Position numbers and translations under genes: made by a program. Below are positions 1 to 7,995 of a stretch of DNA of 64,000 nt, piece after piece. Origin of the DNA: Streptomyces filamentosus (GTDB lineage Bacteria; Actinomycetota; Actinomycetes; Streptomycetales; Streptomycetaceae); NCBI RefSeq assembly GCF_014654895.1, contig NZ_BNBE01000002.1:372001-436000 (forward strand). The letters are read 5' to 3'. The first letter of the stretch is position 1. Every line of letters starts with the position of its first letter. The notes below the pieces were generated by a model. It was given only the letters and a program-made list of their open reading frames with translations. It was not told the DNA's origin and did not search any database.

Positions 1-253
1 TGCCGGTCCCGGAGTCGCCGGTGGACGCGGTGGCCTCCGGGGTCGCTCCCCCGCCCGTCGACGCGGAGGCCGAGGGAGCGGCGGCCGACGGCGGGGCCGC
101 GGTCGGGGAGGCGGCGGTGGGCGCCGCCTTGCCGTCACCGTCGGAGGACTGGCAGGCGGTGGCCGTCAGCAGGGCCGCGACGACGGTCGCGCCCAGGACG
201 GCGCCGCGCAGGCCGCGACGTGGTGAACCGGCTCTGGCCGTCTTCGAGTTCAT
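1..253 (-). CDS. Putative secreted lipoprotein, N-terminal part only
   Basis: The frame starts at an ATG preceded by a purine-rich GGGGGAAGAG stretch and runs off the left edge of the window, so only about 84 residues are visible. The N-terminus has arginines (RRGLR), then a hydrophobic stretch ending in the lipobox LTATAC, the signature for lipidation at the cysteine. After the cysteine the sequence is a low-complexity linker rich in Ala, Pro, Ser, Thr and Gly, as is usual between the membrane anchor and the folded domain of Streptomyces lipoproteins. The functional domain lies outside the window, so no function can be given. It is on the same strand as the ABC exporter but 185 bases downstream of it and probably has its own promoter. 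Confidence 0.7.
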   Translation of the reverse strand, partial: MNSKTARAGSPRRGLRGAVLGATVVAALLTATACQSSDGDGKAAPTAASPTAAPPSAAAPSASASTGGGATPEATASTGDSGTG

Positions 254-438
254 GCCGTTCTCTCTTCCCCCGTGACCGCGCCGGAGCCGGTCCGTGTGTA
301 CAAGCGACGGGGTCATTCTTGCCACCCCGGGAGATCCGGTCACCGCCGTCCCGCGTTTGTTACAGCCCTCGCACGAATCGGCAGCCGCGGCGTGACCATG
401 GCTCCCGCCGGAGCCCCGCACCGGGGGCGTGCGGCCCG

Positions 439-1263
439 TCAGCGGCCCAGGTCGCGGAACCGCTTCACCGCGAGCGGGAAGAACACGGCGACGAGGGCCA
501 CCGGCCAGGCCACGGCGAGGAGTCCGGCGTGGGCGGCGGCCCAGGAGTCGCCGCCCGCGCCGGGGTTGCCGAACAGGCCGCGCACGGCGGTGGCCGTCGC
601 CGACAGCGGGTTCCACTCCACGACCGCGCCGAGCCACGGGGGCATCGACGCGGGCGAGGCGATGGCGTTGGAGAGGAAGCCGACCGGCCAGACCAGGATC
701 TGCACCGCCTGCACCATGTCCGGCGTGCCCGCGACCATCGCGAGGTGGATGCCGATCCACAGCATCGCGAACCGCAGGAGCAGCAGCAGCCCCAGCGCGC
801 CCAGGAAGGAGGCGTACCCCTCGTGCCAACGCCAGCCGACCGCGTAGCCGACCGCGGTCATCACGAGCAGGCCGACCGCCGACTGGAGCATGTCGGCGAC
901 GCTCCGTCCGACCAGGACCGCGCCGGAGTTCATGGGCATCGAGCGGAAGCGGTCGACGACCCCCTTCCCGAGGTCCTGGGTGACCGCGAGCATCGTCGCC
1001 TCCAGACCGAAGGCCATGGTCATGGTGAGCATGCCGGGCACCAGATAGGCCCTGAAGTCCCCGTCGACCCCCCGGCCGCCGCCGATCAGGAAGCCGAACA
1101 TCAGCAGCATCATCACCGGGAAGAGCAGGCCGACGACCACCTGCGCGGGCCGCCGGGCCCAGTGGGCCAGCTCGCGCCGGGTCATCGTCCAGGAGTCGGC
1201 CACCGCCCAGCCCAGCCGGGATCCGGCGGCGGGCGCCGTGTCCGTGTCGTGGATCGCGCTCAC
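439..1263 (-). CDS. ABC-2 type exporter permease (DrrB-like)
   Basis: This 274-residue integral membrane protein is of the ABC-2/DrrB type, the membrane half of an efflux pump for drugs or antibiotics. A soluble N-terminus of about 35 residues is followed by about six hydrophobic segments (for example VVVGLLFPVMMLLMFGFLIG near the N-terminus and HAGLLAVAWPVALVAVFFPL near the C-terminus). The loop MAFGLEATMLAVTQDLGKGVVDRFRSMPM is of the kind conserved in this family. The GTG start overlaps the stop of the upstream ATPase by 4 bases (GTGA), so the two are translationally coupled. The substrate cannot be read from the sequence. The pair is probably repressed by the divergent PadR protein. Confidence 0.85.
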   Translation of the reverse strand: MSAIHDTDTAPAAGSRLGWAVADSWTMTRRELAHWARRPAQVVVGLLFPVMMLLMFGFLIGGGRGVDGDFRAYLVPGMLTMTMAFGLEATMLAVTQDLGKGVVDRFRSMPMNSGAVLVGRSVADMLQSAVGLLVMTAVGYAVGWRWHEGYASFLGALGLLLLLRFAMLWIGIHLAMVAGTPDMVQAVQILVWPVGFLSNAIASPASMPPWLGAVVEWNPLSATATAVRGLFGNPGAGGDSWAAAHAGLLAVAWPVALVAVFFPLAVKRFRDLGR

Positions 1264-2198
1264 GCGGCGGCCCCTTTCGTCAGGTGCAGGAATGCCTCGT
1301 CGAGGGTGGGGCGGCGCAGGGCGATGTCCTCCGCCTCGATGCCGGCCGCCGCCAGCGCCCGTACGGTCCCGGTCAGCGCGGCCGTCCGGTCGGCGACGGC
1401 GGCGCTGACCATCCGCCGGTCCTCGTCCATCCGCACCTCGCCCGGCAGGAGCGCGGCGACGCGCGCCAGTTGGGCCGCGTCGCGCAGGACGACGTCGATG
1501 CGGTCGCCGCCGGTCCTGGACTTCAGCTCGTCCGCCGTGCCCTCCGCGACGACCCTCCCGCGGTCGATCACCGCGATCCGGTCGGCCAGCTGGTCGGCCT
1601 CCTCCAGGTACTGCGTGGTCAGCAGGACGGTCGTGCCGCCGTCCACCAGCGAGCGCACCGCGTCCCACACCTCCGCGCGGCCGCGGGGGTCGAGGCCGGT
1701 GGTGGGCTCGTCCAGGAAGAGCACCCGCGGCCGGCGGATGAGGGAGGCCGCCAGGTCGAGCCGTCGCCGCATGCCTCCGCTGTACTTGGCGACGGCCTTG
1801 CTCCCGGCGTCCGCGAGGCCGAACCGGGCCAGGAGTTCGTCGGCCCTCGCGCCGGCGCGGCGCGCGCCGAGGTGGTGGAGGCGGCCGAACATCTCCAGGT
1901 TCTGGCGTCCGCCGAGCTCTTCGTCGACGGCGGCGTTCTGGCCGAGCAGCCCGATCCGCGCGCGCACCTCGGCGGCCCGGGTCCGCACGTCGGCGCCCGC
2001 CACCTCGACGCGCCCCCCGTCCGGGCGCAGCAGCGTGGACATGATGCGCACGGCGGTGGTCTTGCCGGCGCCGTTCGGGCCGAGGAGCCCCTGGACGGTG
2101 CCGGCCCCGACCGTCAGGTCGAAGCCGTCGAGGGCCCGCTTCTCCCCGTATCTCTTGCACAGTCCCTCGATGACGATCGCCGGATCGCGGTCCGTCAC
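1260..2198 (-). CDS. ABC exporter ATP-binding protein (DrrA-like)
   Basis: This is the cytoplasmic ATPase partner of the following permease. It has a Walker A motif GPNGAGKTT, the ABC signature YSGGMRRRLDLA, Walker B VLFLDEPTTGLD, and a switch histidine region replaced by LTTQYLEEA as is typical of DrrA proteins. The C-terminal 100 residues form the DUF4162-like extension of drug-export ATPases. I chose the GTG start because GGGAGGGG lies 3-10 bases upstream; an in-frame ATG 21 bases earlier (2219) would place the start inside the first operator box region and has no clear ribosome binding site. It is divergent from a PadR regulator, with operator-like boxes lying between them. Confidence 0.88.
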   Translation of the reverse strand: MTDRDPAIVIEGLCKRYGEKRALDGFDLTVGAGTVQGLLGPNGAGKTTAVRIMSTLLRPDGGRVEVAGADVRTRAAEVRARIGLLGQNAAVDEELGGRQNLEMFGRLHHLGARRAGARADELLARFGLADAGSKAVAKYSGGMRRRLDLAASLIRRPRVLFLDEPTTGLDPRGRAEVWDAVRSLVDGGTTVLLTTQYLEEADQLADRIAVIDRGRVVAEGTADELKSRTGGDRIDVVLRDAAQLARVAALLPGEVRMDEDRRMVSAAVADRTAALTGTVRALAAAGIEAEDIALRRPTLDEAFLHLTKGAAA

Positions 2199-2221
2199 AA
2201 GCCCCTCCCGCACTCTCATTG

Positions 2222-2345
2222 GTCAAACTTGACTAGTGCTGCAAGGTAGAGCACCGGGCACAGCTAGTCAAACTTGATTACATGAGGGGATGCGGAAGGG
2301 CCGGGAGGGGAGGGCGCCGGGGGGACCTCGCGCTAGTCAAACTTG
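2222..2345. promoter_or_regulatory. Three PadR-type operator boxes in the divergent promoter region
   Basis: Three copies of a near-palindrome occur between the exporter and the PadR gene: GGTCAAACTTGACT (from 2221), AGTCAAACTTGATT (from 2266) and AGTCAAACTTGTAC (from 2336). The core is AGTCAA-AC-TTGACT, two 6-base arms around a 2-base spacer. PadR-family repressors usually bind short palindromes of this sort in their own and their target promoters. The spacing (about 44 and 70 bases) places boxes by both genes. I infer that they are the binding sites of the PadR protein encoded at 2386. Confidence 0.7.
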
Positions 2346-2385
2346 TACAGTGACCTCGGTAGAAGCCGCCCACCGAGGAGACCCC

Positions 2386-3024
2386 ATGTCAGCGATCCGC
2401 CTGCTGATCCTCGGCGCGGTCCGGCAGCACGGCCGGGCCCACGGCTACCAGGTGCGCAACGACCTGGAGTTCTGGGGCGCCCACGAGTGGTCCAACGCCA
2501 AGCCGGGCTCGGTGTACCACGCGCTCAAGCAGATGGCGAAGCAAGGGCTCCTCGTGGCCCACGAGGTCGCCCCGAGCACCGCCGGCGGCCCGCCCCGCGT
2601 CGAGTACGAGATCAACGACAGGGGAACCGAGGAGTACTTCGCGCTGCTGCGCGAGGCCCTGAGCTCGCACGAGCAGAAGTCCGACGCGCTCTCCGCCGGC
2701 ATCGGCTTCATGGTCGACCTGCCGCGGGCCGAGGCCGTCGCCCTCCTCCGGCGGCGGATCGACGGGCTCGCGCGCTGGCGGTCCTCGGTCACCGACTACT
2801 ACGTGCCGGAGGGCGGCCCCGAACAGCTCGGCCACATCGGCGAGATCATGAACATGTGGGTGCACTCGGCCGACAGCGCCGCCGAGTGGACCCGCGGCCT
2901 GGTCGAGCGGATCGAGGGCGGCGCGTACTCCTTCGCCGGGGAGGGTGAGCCCTTCGTGGGCGTCCTCGGCGACGACGAACCGAACCCGTACGCGACCGGC
3001 CCGCACCCGGAGGACGACCGCTGA
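2386..3024 (+). CDS. PadR-family transcriptional regulator
   Basis: This 212-residue protein has an N-terminal winged helix of the PadR type: MSAIRLLILGAV, then GYQVRNDLEFW and the recognition-helix region KPGSVYHALKQMAKQGLL, followed by the wing and EYEIND. The C-terminal part (about residues 95-190) is the alpha-helical dimerisation domain found in longer PadR proteins. The start is the ATG after GAGGAGACCCC; a longer upstream frame exists but would run through the operator boxes. It diverges from the DrrAB-like exporter, the usual arrangement for a PadR repressor relieved by an exported drug or a phenolic ligand. Confidence 0.88.
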   Translation: MSAIRLLILGAVRQHGRAHGYQVRNDLEFWGAHEWSNAKPGSVYHALKQMAKQGLLVAHEVAPSTAGGPPRVEYEINDRGTEEYFALLREALSSHEQKSDALSAGIGFMVDLPRAEAVALLRRRIDGLARWRSSVTDYYVPEGGPEQLGHIGEIMNMWVHSADSAAEWTRGLVERIEGGAYSFAGEGEPFVGVLGDDEPNPYATGPHPEDDR

Positions 3025-3112
3025 CGGCCCCTCGGCGGCCTTGAGACCGTGTCCCCCGTGGGGGTGCCTCGTTCGTACAGACGACTTTCGGTCGATCGAG
3101 GACGAGGTGGTC

Positions 3113-4465
3113 ATGCGGGTCCGCAGGATGTCGGGACACGTGGACGGGGCCGGGGCCGGGAACGGCGCCGGGACAGGGGCAGGGGCAGGAACAAGGACAG
3201 GGGCTGACGCCGGGGCCGGTGCCGGGGCCCGGGCGGCTGACCTGCCGGGGAGGACGAACGCGCTGGACCGGGCGTTCGCGCTGCTCCCCGCCCGGGGGGC
3301 CGCGCCGATGCTGGTGGGTCACGTCCTGGACTTCCCCGCCGGGTCGTTCACTCTCGACGCGCTGCGCGCCCGCGTGGCCGGGCGGGCGGCCGGGCTGGAG
3401 GCCCTGGGGGTCGTGGCGGTCCCCGGAGCGCGCTCCTGGACGCGGACCGCGCCGTCCGGCGCCGAACCGCACGTCACCGGGGAGCGGGTCGACGGCCGGC
3501 TGGCCGAGGCGACCGACGCGGTGTGGGGCGGGCCGCTGCCCGCCCGGCCCGCGCCGGGGTGGGACCTGCGGCTGCTGACGTGCCGGGACGAGGGCGTGCA
3601 GCGGGTGTGCTTCCGCATCGACCACGCCGTCACGGACGGCGTCGGCGCCGCCCACCTGGTGGCCGCGCTGCTGGCCGACGAGCCCGTCCCCGGCCCGCAT
3701 CCGTACCGCCCGCCCGCGTCCGGGCGGTCCTCGCTCGCCTGGCTGGGCGCCTCGCCGTTCGGGAGGTTCCCCGCGCACGAGACGGTTCCGCCGGGGTGCG
3801 GGGCGGCACCGAGCGGGCGGGCGGCCTTCGCGTACGCGGACGTCCCGGACGCGGAGCTGCGGGCGGTGGCGTCCCGGTGGGGCGCGGGCGTCAACGACGT
3901 GTACCTCACGGCGGTGACCGGCGCGCTCGCCGCCTTCCAGCGGCGGCGGGCGGAGCGGGTGCACGACCTGCGGGTGGTGATGCCGATGTCGGTCCGCACC
4001 CGGGAGGCGCGGCTCGCGGCGGGGAACGCCGCCCTGCCGGCGATGCTGCGGCTGCCGTGCCGGACGGCGGACCCGGGCGAGCGGCTGGCGGCGGTGACCG
4101 GGCAGACCCTCGCGCACAAGGGGTCCGGGCTGCGGGAGGGCGGCTGGCGGGCCCTGCTGCGCTTCCCGCCCCGTCTCCTCGACCGGACGACGACGCGCAC
4201 GCCCTTCCGGCTGGCCGCCAGCCACATCCACATCCGGGGCGACTACCGCGTCCTGGGCGCTCCCCCGCTCGCCACGAGCGTCTTCGGCCTGAACAGCCCC
4301 GGCATGCTCGGCTACTTCTCCCTCACCCGGGCGGCCGGCACCGCCCGCCTCGCGGTCGTCCACGACCGGGCTCACGCGGCGGCGGCCGAACTGCCCGGCC
4401 TGTGGGCGGAGTCGCTGGCCGAGCTCTCCGGACGCGCGGGACGCCCCGGTGTCCGCGAGGTCTGA
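3113..4465 (+). CDS. WS/DGAT-like or condensation-fold acyltransferase
   Basis: The protein of about 450 residues resembles the wax ester synthase/diacylglycerol acyltransferase family, which shares a fold with NRPS condensation domains. The active-site motif HxxxDG is visible as DHAVTDG at residues 170-176 (H171, D175, G176), with FGLNSPG and VVMPMSVRTR in the C-terminal half matching conserved parts of these enzymes. The expected role is transfer of an acyl group from acyl-CoA to an alcohol or glyceride at the membrane. Residues 11-40 are a Gly/Ala/Thr low-complexity stretch encoded by a GGGGCC/GGGGCA repeat, absent from the normal family N-terminus; a start at residue 7 is also possible. 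It is a lone gene after PadR, with no evidence of co-regulation. Confidence 0.6.
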   Translation: MRVRRMSGHVDGAGAGNGAGTGAGAGTRTGADAGAGAGARAADLPGRTNALDRAFALLPARGAAPMLVGHVLDFPAGSFTLDALRARVAGRAAGLEALGVVAVPGARSWTRTAPSGAEPHVTGERVDGRLAEATDAVWGGPLPARPAPGWDLRLLTCRDEGVQRVCFRIDHAVTDGVGAAHLVAALLADEPVPGPHPYRPPASGRSSLAWLGASPFGRFPAHETVPPGCGAAPSGRAAFAYADVPDAELRAVASRWGAGVNDVYLTAVTGALAAFQRRRAERVHDLRVVMPMSVRTREARLAAGNAALPAMLRLPCRTADPGERLAAVTGQTLAHKGSGLREGGWRALLRFPPRLLDRTTTRTPFRLAASHIHIRGDYRVLGAPPLATSVFGLNSPGMLGYFSLTRAAGTARLAVVHDRAHAAAAELPGLWAESLAELSGRAGRPGVREV

Positions 4466-4508
4466 TCGACGGCGGGCCGGCCGGCTCCTTCCCCCGGTGC
4501 CGACCCGG

Positions 4509-5276
4509 TCAGTCGGCCGGATGCCGCCCGGCGTGCCGGGCCAGGGCGGTCGCGAGGGCGGCGAAGGCGACCGCGTGGCCGCGGGCGTTGCCGTGGACGC
4601 GGTCGTCGGCGTAGATGCCGGGATCGGCGGCGAGCGGGTGGTGGTGGGTGTCGACGTGGACGCCGCCGAGCGCGTGCGTCAGGCCGGCGGTGATCCGGTC
4701 GAGTTCGTCGAAGCGGCGGGCCATGCCGTCGGCGTGTTCCGGCGGGACGAGCCCGGAGCGGGCGAGGTCGAACAGGCCGATGGTGACGAGGAGGGCGCCG
4801 CTCTCGGCCAGGGGCGTGAGGAGCGCGGCGAGCCGGGCCCGCAGCGTCTCCGGGTCGAAGTCGCGGAAGGCGTCGTTGCCGCCCGCGCTCACCATCACCA
4901 CGTCGGGCTCGAACTCCAGGGCGGGGACGACCTGCCGGTCCCGGATCTCGTCGACGAGCAGGTGGGGCGCGGCCAGGTTGACCGCGGCGAAGCCGGGGCG
5001 GGTGGCGGCGAGCGCGTCGGCGAAGCGGTCGGCGAAGGAGCGGTGGCGGTAGCCCGGCAGGGGGCCCATCACGCCGGCGGTGACGCTGTCGCCCAGCACG
5101 GCGAGCCGGTTCCACGGGAGGCCGCGGAGCAGTTCGGCGGCGGTGTCGGGGGACACGCAGTACGGGTCGGACGACTCGACGGCGGGATCGGCGGGGACCG
5201 CGGGGGCGGCGGGTCCGGCTTCGGCGGTGGCCGTGGGCGGGGTGTGGACGGGGGGCCGGTCCGGTCGGGAGCTCAT
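4509..5276 (-). CDS. SGNH/GDSL-type hydrolase
   Basis: This 255-residue protein starts with a Pro/Ala/Thr-rich N-terminus (about 45 residues, no hydrophobic signal), then block I VLGDSVTAG (the GDS nucleophile serine). Block III is SAGGNDAF, and the C-terminal DDRVHGNARGHA carries the catalytic Asp and His. This is the SGNH hydrolase catalytic set, so it should be an esterase or lipase acting on an unidentified acyl ester. Its ATG overlaps the stop of the upstream MFS exporter (ATGA), so hydrolase and exporter are co-translated. One reading is that the hydrolase handles a compound that the pump exports, under the divergent TetR regulator. Confidence 0.82.
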   Translation of the reverse strand: MSSRPDRPPVHTPPTATAEAGPAAPAVPADPAVESSDPYCVSPDTAAELLRGLPWNRLAVLGDSVTAGVMGPLPGYRHRSFADRFADALAATRPGFAAVNLAAPHLLVDEIRDRQVVPALEFEPDVVMVSAGGNDAFRDFDPETLRARLAALLTPLAESGALLVTIGLFDLARSGLVPPEHADGMARRFDELDRITAGLTHALGGVHVDTHHHPLAADPGIYADDRVHGNARGHAVAFAALATALARHAGRHPAD

Positions 5277-6712
5277 CGACGGTCTCCTCCGGGGGTCGGG
5301 GCGGCGGCGGCCGGGGTCCGCCCGGCCGGGGGCTCGGGGCTCGGCGGGGCCTGGGGGGCGAGGCGCAGGGCGAGGCCGCCGAGGGCGGCGGCCAGGCTGA
5401 CGGCGGTGGCGAACCCGTACACGGCGGCGTACGGTGCGGCGCCCGCGCCCGGCGTCTCCGCGATGATCACGGTCGTGGCGGCGATGCCGAGGCCGCCGCC
5501 GACCTGACGGGCCGCCATGACCATGCCCGTCGCGGCGGCGAAGTGCCGGGGCGCGGCGGAGAGGGCGGCGGCACTGGAGATGCCGACGGTGGCCAGGCCG
5601 ACGCCGGCCCCGATCACCGTCCCGGTCGGGAGCCAGAGCGTCCAGAAGCGCGGCTCGGTGTCGATCAGCAGGGCCAGGGTGCCCGTCGCGGCGGCGACGA
5701 GGAGCGAGCCCGCGGTCACCATCGTGCGCGGGGAGAGGGCGAAGGGGAGCCGTCCGACGCCGATGCCGACCACGGCGGTGACGAGCGCCGCCGGGCTCAT
5801 CGCGAGTCCGGCCTGGAGGGCGGAGTAGTGCCAGGCGCCGGTCATGAAGAGCACGCCGAGCAGCATCGTGGTGAACAGCGCGGCGCCGTACGCGAGGGAG
5901 ACGCCGCTCGCGACGGCGAAGGGGCGGCTGCGGAAGAGGTCCAGCCGCAGCGCGGGGCGCGGGTGCCGGAGCGCCCGGAGCACGGTCGCCGCGCCCGCGA
6001 GCACGGTGACGGCGGCGGCGGTCAGCACGTGCGCCGAGGACCAGCCCCGGTCGGGGCCCTGCGTCAGCCCGTACACCGCGGAGCCGACGCCGAGGGCGAG
6101 CAGCAGGCCGCCCGCCAGGTCGGGGCCCCGGCCGGTCCGGGACTCGCCGGCGGGCAGCTTCCGGCCGGCGATCAGCACCCAGGCGCCCACCGGCAGGTTG
6201 AGGCAGAACAGCGCCCGCCAGTCGAGGACTTCGACCATGAGGCCGCCGAGGGCGGGTCCCGCGGCGGCGGCCAGCGCGCCCGCCGCGCTCCACACGCCGA
6301 TCGCGGCGCGCCGCCTCTCGGCGGGGACCTCCGCGAGCACCAGGCCGAGCGAGGCGGGGACCAGCAGGGCCGCCGCCAGGCCCTGGAGGGCGCGGGCGCC
6401 GAGCAGGACGGGCAGGGCGGGGGCGACGGCGATCAGCAGCGACGAGGCGGTGAAGAGGGCGACGCCGACGAGGAAGAGCCGGGCGCGGCCGACCGCGTCG
6501 GCCAGCGGTCCGGCCGGGGCGAGCAGGGCCGCGAAGGGGATGACGTAGGCGGTGGCGACCCAGGAAACGGTGGTCAGCGAGACGTCGAAGTCGGCGGCGA
6601 TCGGCGGCACCGCCAGGTTGGTCACGGTGGCGTCGAGGAAGCTCAGGAAGGTGCCCGCACAGGCGAGCAGCAGGGCACGGGAGGCCCTGCCGGGGGAAGC
6701 GGCGGTCGTCAT
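5273..6712 (-). CDS. MFS multidrug exporter, DHA2 (14-TM) family
   Basis: The 479-residue protein shows repeated hydrophobic segments throughout and the family motifs of drug:H+ antiporters: LDATVTNLAVPPIAADF in the first membrane helix, WVATAYVIPFAALLAPAGPLAD with the cytoplasmic GRARLFLVG loop, and RALQGLAAALLVPASLGLV, the usual antiporter motif of helix 5. The length and the number of segments fit the EmrB/QacA type. It is divergent from a TetR regulator, with repeat-like sequences in the 66-base gap, and is translationally coupled to the SGNH hydrolase. The substrate is unknown. Confidence 0.87.
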   Translation of the reverse strand: MTTAASPGRASRALLLACAGTFLSFLDATVTNLAVPPIAADFDVSLTTVSWVATAYVIPFAALLAPAGPLADAVGRARLFLVGVALFTASSLLIAVAPALPVLLGARALQGLAAALLVPASLGLVLAEVPAERRRAAIGVWSAAGALAAAAGPALGGLMVEVLDWRALFCLNLPVGAWVLIAGRKLPAGESRTGRGPDLAGGLLLALGVGSAVYGLTQGPDRGWSSAHVLTAAAVTVLAGAATVLRALRHPRPALRLDLFRSRPFAVASGVSLAYGAALFTTMLLGVLFMTGAWHYSALQAGLAMSPAALVTAVVGIGVGRLPFALSPRTMVTAGSLLVAAATGTLALLIDTEPRFWTLWLPTGTVIGAGVGLATVGISSAAALSAAPRHFAAATGMVMAARQVGGGLGIAATTVIIAETPGAGAAPYAAVYGFATAVSLAAALGGLALRLAPQAPPSPEPPAGRTPAAAAPTPGGDRR

Positions 6713-6729
6713 GGCGAGGATTTAAGAAG

Positions 6730-6768
6730 ACGATCGTTCGTATGTCAACGGCGTACGGTCGTTTGGTA
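6730..6768. promoter_or_regulatory. Putative TetR operator: two similar boxes between MFS and TetR genes
   Basis: The short divergent gap contains ACGATCGTTCGTA (6730-6742) and ACGGTCGTTTGGTA (6755-6768), two imperfect direct copies about 25 bases apart. The first contains the palindrome ACGATCGT. Such repeats are the usual target of a divergent TetR repressor; assignment to the neighbouring regulator is inferred from position only. Confidence 0.5.
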
Positions 6769-6778
6769 AAGTGGCGCC

Positions 6779-7390
6779 ATGGCAGGACGTGCATCGGCTC
6801 AGGCAGCCCTGGAAACCCGGCGGTCGGTGCTGCGTGCCGCCGCCGAGATCGCCTCCCTGGAGGGTCTCGACAGCGTCACCATCGGCCGGCTCGCCGACCG
6901 GCTGGGGATGAGCAAGGCGGGCGTGATCGGCCAGTTCCGCAGCAAGGAGAAGCTCCAGCTGGAGACGGTGGAGCTGGTCCTGGACGACTTCCGCACCCGG
7001 GTCTGGCAGCCGGTGCGCCACCTCGGAGCGGGACTCCCCCGCCTGTCGGCCGTCTGCGCGGCCTGGGTGCGCTACGCCGCCGACCCCGGCTACCCCGGCG
7101 GGTGCCTGCTCACCCAGGTCACCTACGACTACGACGGCCGCACCGGCCCCGTGCACGACCGGATCGCCGAGGGCCGCTCCCGCTGGCGGGACACCCTCGG
7201 CCACGACGTCGACACCGCCGTCGCCGCCGGGGACCTCCCGGCCGGGACGGACACCCCCCAGGTCGTCTACGGGCTGGAGTCACTGGCCGCCGGCATCACT
7301 CCGGCGCGCCTCTTCCACGGCGACACCCGCACGGAGGAGTGGGCCCTGCGCGGCATGCACGCCGTCCTGGGACTCCCCCTGACGGACTGA
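6779..7390 (+). CDS. TetR-family transcriptional regulator
   Basis: The 203-residue protein has an N-terminal TetR helix-turn-helix (RRSVLRAAAEIASLEGLDSVTIGRLADRLGMSKAGVIGQFRSKEKL, about residues 14-58) and a helical ligand-binding C-terminal domain with PGGCLLTQV, a segment seen in the YxaF/LmrA-like and TetR_C_6-like groups. It diverges from the MFS exporter and most likely represses it together with the coupled hydrolase gene. The inducer is not predictable. Confidence 0.88.
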   Translation: MAGRASAQAALETRRSVLRAAAEIASLEGLDSVTIGRLADRLGMSKAGVIGQFRSKEKLQLETVELVLDDFRTRVWQPVRHLGAGLPRLSAVCAAWVRYAADPGYPGGCLLTQVTYDYDGRTGPVHDRIAEGRSRWRDTLGHDVDTAVAAGDLPAGTDTPQVVYGLESLAAGITPARLFHGDTRTEEWALRGMHAVLGLPLTD

Positions 7391-7409
7391 CCACTCCCCC
7401 TCCGGCGGA

Positions 7410-7446
7410 CCGGGCCCCCGGCGGACCTCGGACGCCGGGGGCCCGG
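7410..7446. terminator. Bidirectional hairpin terminator between convergent genes
   Basis: A perfect 14-base inverted repeat, CCGGGCCCCCGGCG and its complement, surrounds a 9-base loop. It sits between the ends of the TetR gene and the convergent AhpD-like gene. There is no U-tract, as is common for Streptomyces terminators. Confidence 0.75.
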
Positions 7447-7461
7447 CGGCGGACGCCGGGG

Positions 7462-7917
7462 TCAGCGGTGGGTGCCCGCGGTCCGGCGGGTGGCGACGTT
7501 GACGCGGTTCCACGCGTTGGCCGAGGCGATGGCCATCACCAGGGCCGCGAGGCTCCGTTCGTCGAAGTGCTCGGCGGCCCCGTCCCAGATCTCGTCGGGC
7601 ACGCCGCCGGGGTTGTCGGCGATCCGGGTGACGGCCTCGGCCAGTGCGAGGGCGGCGCGCTCCTCCCCGGTGAAGAAGGGGGCGTCGCGCCAGGCGGCCA
7701 CCGCCCAGAGCCGCTCGTCGGTCTCGCCCGCCCCGTGCGCCCGGTGGGCGTGCAGGTCCACGCAGGCCGCGCAGCCGTTGATCTGTCCGGTGCGCAGCCG
7801 GACGAGTTCCAGGACGCGGTGGGGGACGCCGCTGTCCTGGAGGAACTGTTCCATCTGCGCCATCGCCCGGTAGCCGCCGGCCGCGAGCCGGTAGACGTCC
7901 GCCATCCGCGCCTGCAT
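7462..7917 (-). CDS. Carboxymuconolactone decarboxylase / AhpD-like protein
   Basis: This 151-residue protein of the AhpD-like superfamily carries the redox motif CAAC in the helix NGCAACVDLHAHRA, followed by the proton-relay histidine as in peroxidase-type members (CxxCxxxH). The rest (AALALAEAVTRIADN and ALVMAIASANAWNRVNV) fits the helical CMD fold. Members reduce peroxides or act as alkylhydroperoxidase partners. The start ATG is taken at 7917 because GGAGG lies 6 bases upstream; longer in-frame starts exist at 7947 and 7929. It follows the Rrf2 regulator on the same strand, and a sequence box shared with the Rrf2 promoter lies just upstream, so it is probably an Rrf2 target. Confidence 0.85.
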   Translation of the reverse strand: MQARMADVYRLAAGGYRAMAQMEQFLQDSGVPHRVLELVRLRTGQINGCAACVDLHAHRAHGAGETDERLWAVAAWRDAPFFTGEERAALALAEAVTRIADNPGGVPDEIWDGAAEHFDERSLAALVMAIASANAWNRVNVATRRTAGTHR

Positions 7918-7939
7918 CTGATCCTCCATATTTAAGATA

Positions 7940-7955
7940 GGAAACATCCAGAATA
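7940..7955 (-). promoter_or_regulatory. Putative Rrf2 box upstream of the AhpD-like gene
   Basis: On the minus strand the sequence reads ATTCTGGATGTTTCC. The core TTCTGGATRTT recurs at 8477-8489 over the start of the Rrf2 gene. The two copies suggest that Rrf2 controls itself and the AhpD-like gene. Confidence 0.45.
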
Positions 7956-7995
7956 GAAATACGCCTCGCCCCCCGCTCCTTCGGCGGTCCGGGGG

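Noticed and set aside
439..2226. A long minus-strand frame covering both exporter genes
   Set aside because: Its first part is an out-of-frame reading of the ATPase gene; only the permease portion from 1263 is real, and the ATPase is in another frame.
3150..3240. The GGGGCC/GGGGCA repeats as a CRISPR or regulatory array
   Set aside because: The units are short, degenerate, contiguous and in frame with the acyltransferase; there are no spacers.
4509..6794. A 761-codon minus-strand frame suggesting a giant protein
   Set aside because: Upstream of 5276 it is an Arg/Pro-rich shadow of the MFS gene; only the SGNH hydrolase part is real.
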